DNA from: Shewanella sp. HN-41
GTDB taxonomy: Bacteria; Pseudomonadota; Gammaproteobacteria; Enterobacterales; Shewanellaceae
NCBI RefSeq assembly: GCF_000217915.1
Contig: NZ_AFOZ01000023.1
Span: 62,001-126,000, forward strand
Length of the DNA: 64,000 nt
Reading direction: 5' to 3'
Part shown: piece by piece, positions 63,766-64,000 of the stretch
Layout of the letters: every line of letters starts with the position of its first letter
Numbering within the stretch: position 1 is the first letter of the stretch
Program-made: the position numbers and the translations under genes
The notes under the pieces: model-generated
The model's database searches: none
Seen by the model: the letters and a program-made list of their open reading frames with translations, nothing else
Told to the model about the DNA's origin: nothing

Positions 63766-64000
63766 ATGCATCCGATGCTGACGATTGCTGTTCGCGCTGC
63801 CCGCGCGGCTGGCCAAACTATTATGCGCGCCTACACTGAACTTGACCGAGTTGAAGTCAGTGCTAAAGGTATCAATGATTTTGTTACCAGTGTAGACAAG
63901 GAAGCAGAAGCGGCTATTACGTACCAAATTCGTAAATCATATCCAGATCATACGATTGTGGGTGAAGAAAAAGGTGAAAACCGCGGTGAAAACAAAGACT
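63766..64000 (+). CDS. suhB: SuhB, inositol-1-monophosphatase (3' end outside window)
   Basis: The first 78 codons of SuhB, read from the ATG at 63766 and cut by the window end. It begins HPMLTIAVRAARAAGQTIMR, and the metal-site Glu is in IVGEEKGE. SuhB also takes part in rRNA antitermination complexes in E. coli. It is divergent from trmJ, as is usual in Shewanella and relatives. Confidence 0.93.
   Translation, partial: MHPMLTIAVRAARAAGQTIMRAYTELDRVEVSAKGINDFVTSVDKEAEAAITYQIRKSYPDHTIVGEEKGENRGENKD

Overview
The window is a piece of a gammaproteobacterial chromosome, almost certainly Shewanella (S. putrefaciens / S. baltica / S. sp. MR-4-like group; species not resolved). The pointers are the Kdo8N genes kdnA-kdnB-kdsB, napEDABC, a chemoreceptor beside a DUF3334 gene, a Shewanella-like order around ilvIH, ndk, isc, cysE, trmJ and suhB, and many protein sequences that read as Shewanella. 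No tRNA, rRNA, CRISPR array, insertion sequence or prophage was recognised. Both ends cut genes: recD on the left and suhB on the right.

Layout. 1-3032: the recD tail (frameshifted), a small unknown gene and a DEDDh exonuclease. 3524-4739: an AT-rich two-gene cassette with a PD-(D/E)XK-type nuclease candidate. 4920-8943: a LacI-type regulator, a CheX-like DUF3334 protein and a chemoreceptor. 9106-12114: an ACT-domain protein and the general PTS genes ptsH-ptsI-crr. 12195-13355: the ribosomal oxygenase RoxA. 13528-17569: the periplasmic nitrate reductase operon napEDABC, including a 52-residue napE, with an FNR/EtrA-like box upstream. 18079-26676: hrpA, a CBS protein, a Spx/ArsC-like protein, dapE, an M15 peptidase, a hydrolase and carbonic anhydrase. 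26869-30242: the Kdo8N pathway genes and a DUF2897 gene.

30353-39008 is an arsenic island with two arms. On the minus strand are arsR, an ArsP-type permease, a mini-thioredoxin, an arsenate-linked GAPDH and arsJ. On the plus strand are a eukaryotic-type glutathione synthetase, arsB and a glutaredoxin-type arsC. A second ArsR-type gene lies between them. The island encodes two chemically different arsenate exits: 1-arseno-3-phosphoglycerate export by GAPDH/ArsJ, and reduction to arsenite followed by ArsB efflux. An in-island glutathione synthetase could feed the second. Several CATATG-type inverted repeats look like ArsR operators.

39288-50561 is mixed accessory and housekeeping content: a NIPSNAP protein, TrhO, a GST, SulP, a LysE exporter divergent from a MocR regulator, a large choice-of-anchor-I lipoprotein preceded by a three-repeat Pho box, and a Bcr/CflA pump. 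50960-53690: ilvIH and an Hsp20 gene with a clear sigma-32-type promoter. 53999-61638: ndk, a small His-rich membrane peptide, iscX, rimK and the complete iscRSUA-hscBA-fdx operon, whose promoter carries two type-1 IscR boxes. 62005-64000: cysE, trmJ and the start of suhB.

Two conserved genes, recD and hscA, are each broken by a one-base change in a five-base homopolymer. Either these are real mutations or the assembly has homopolymer errors; reads would decide.
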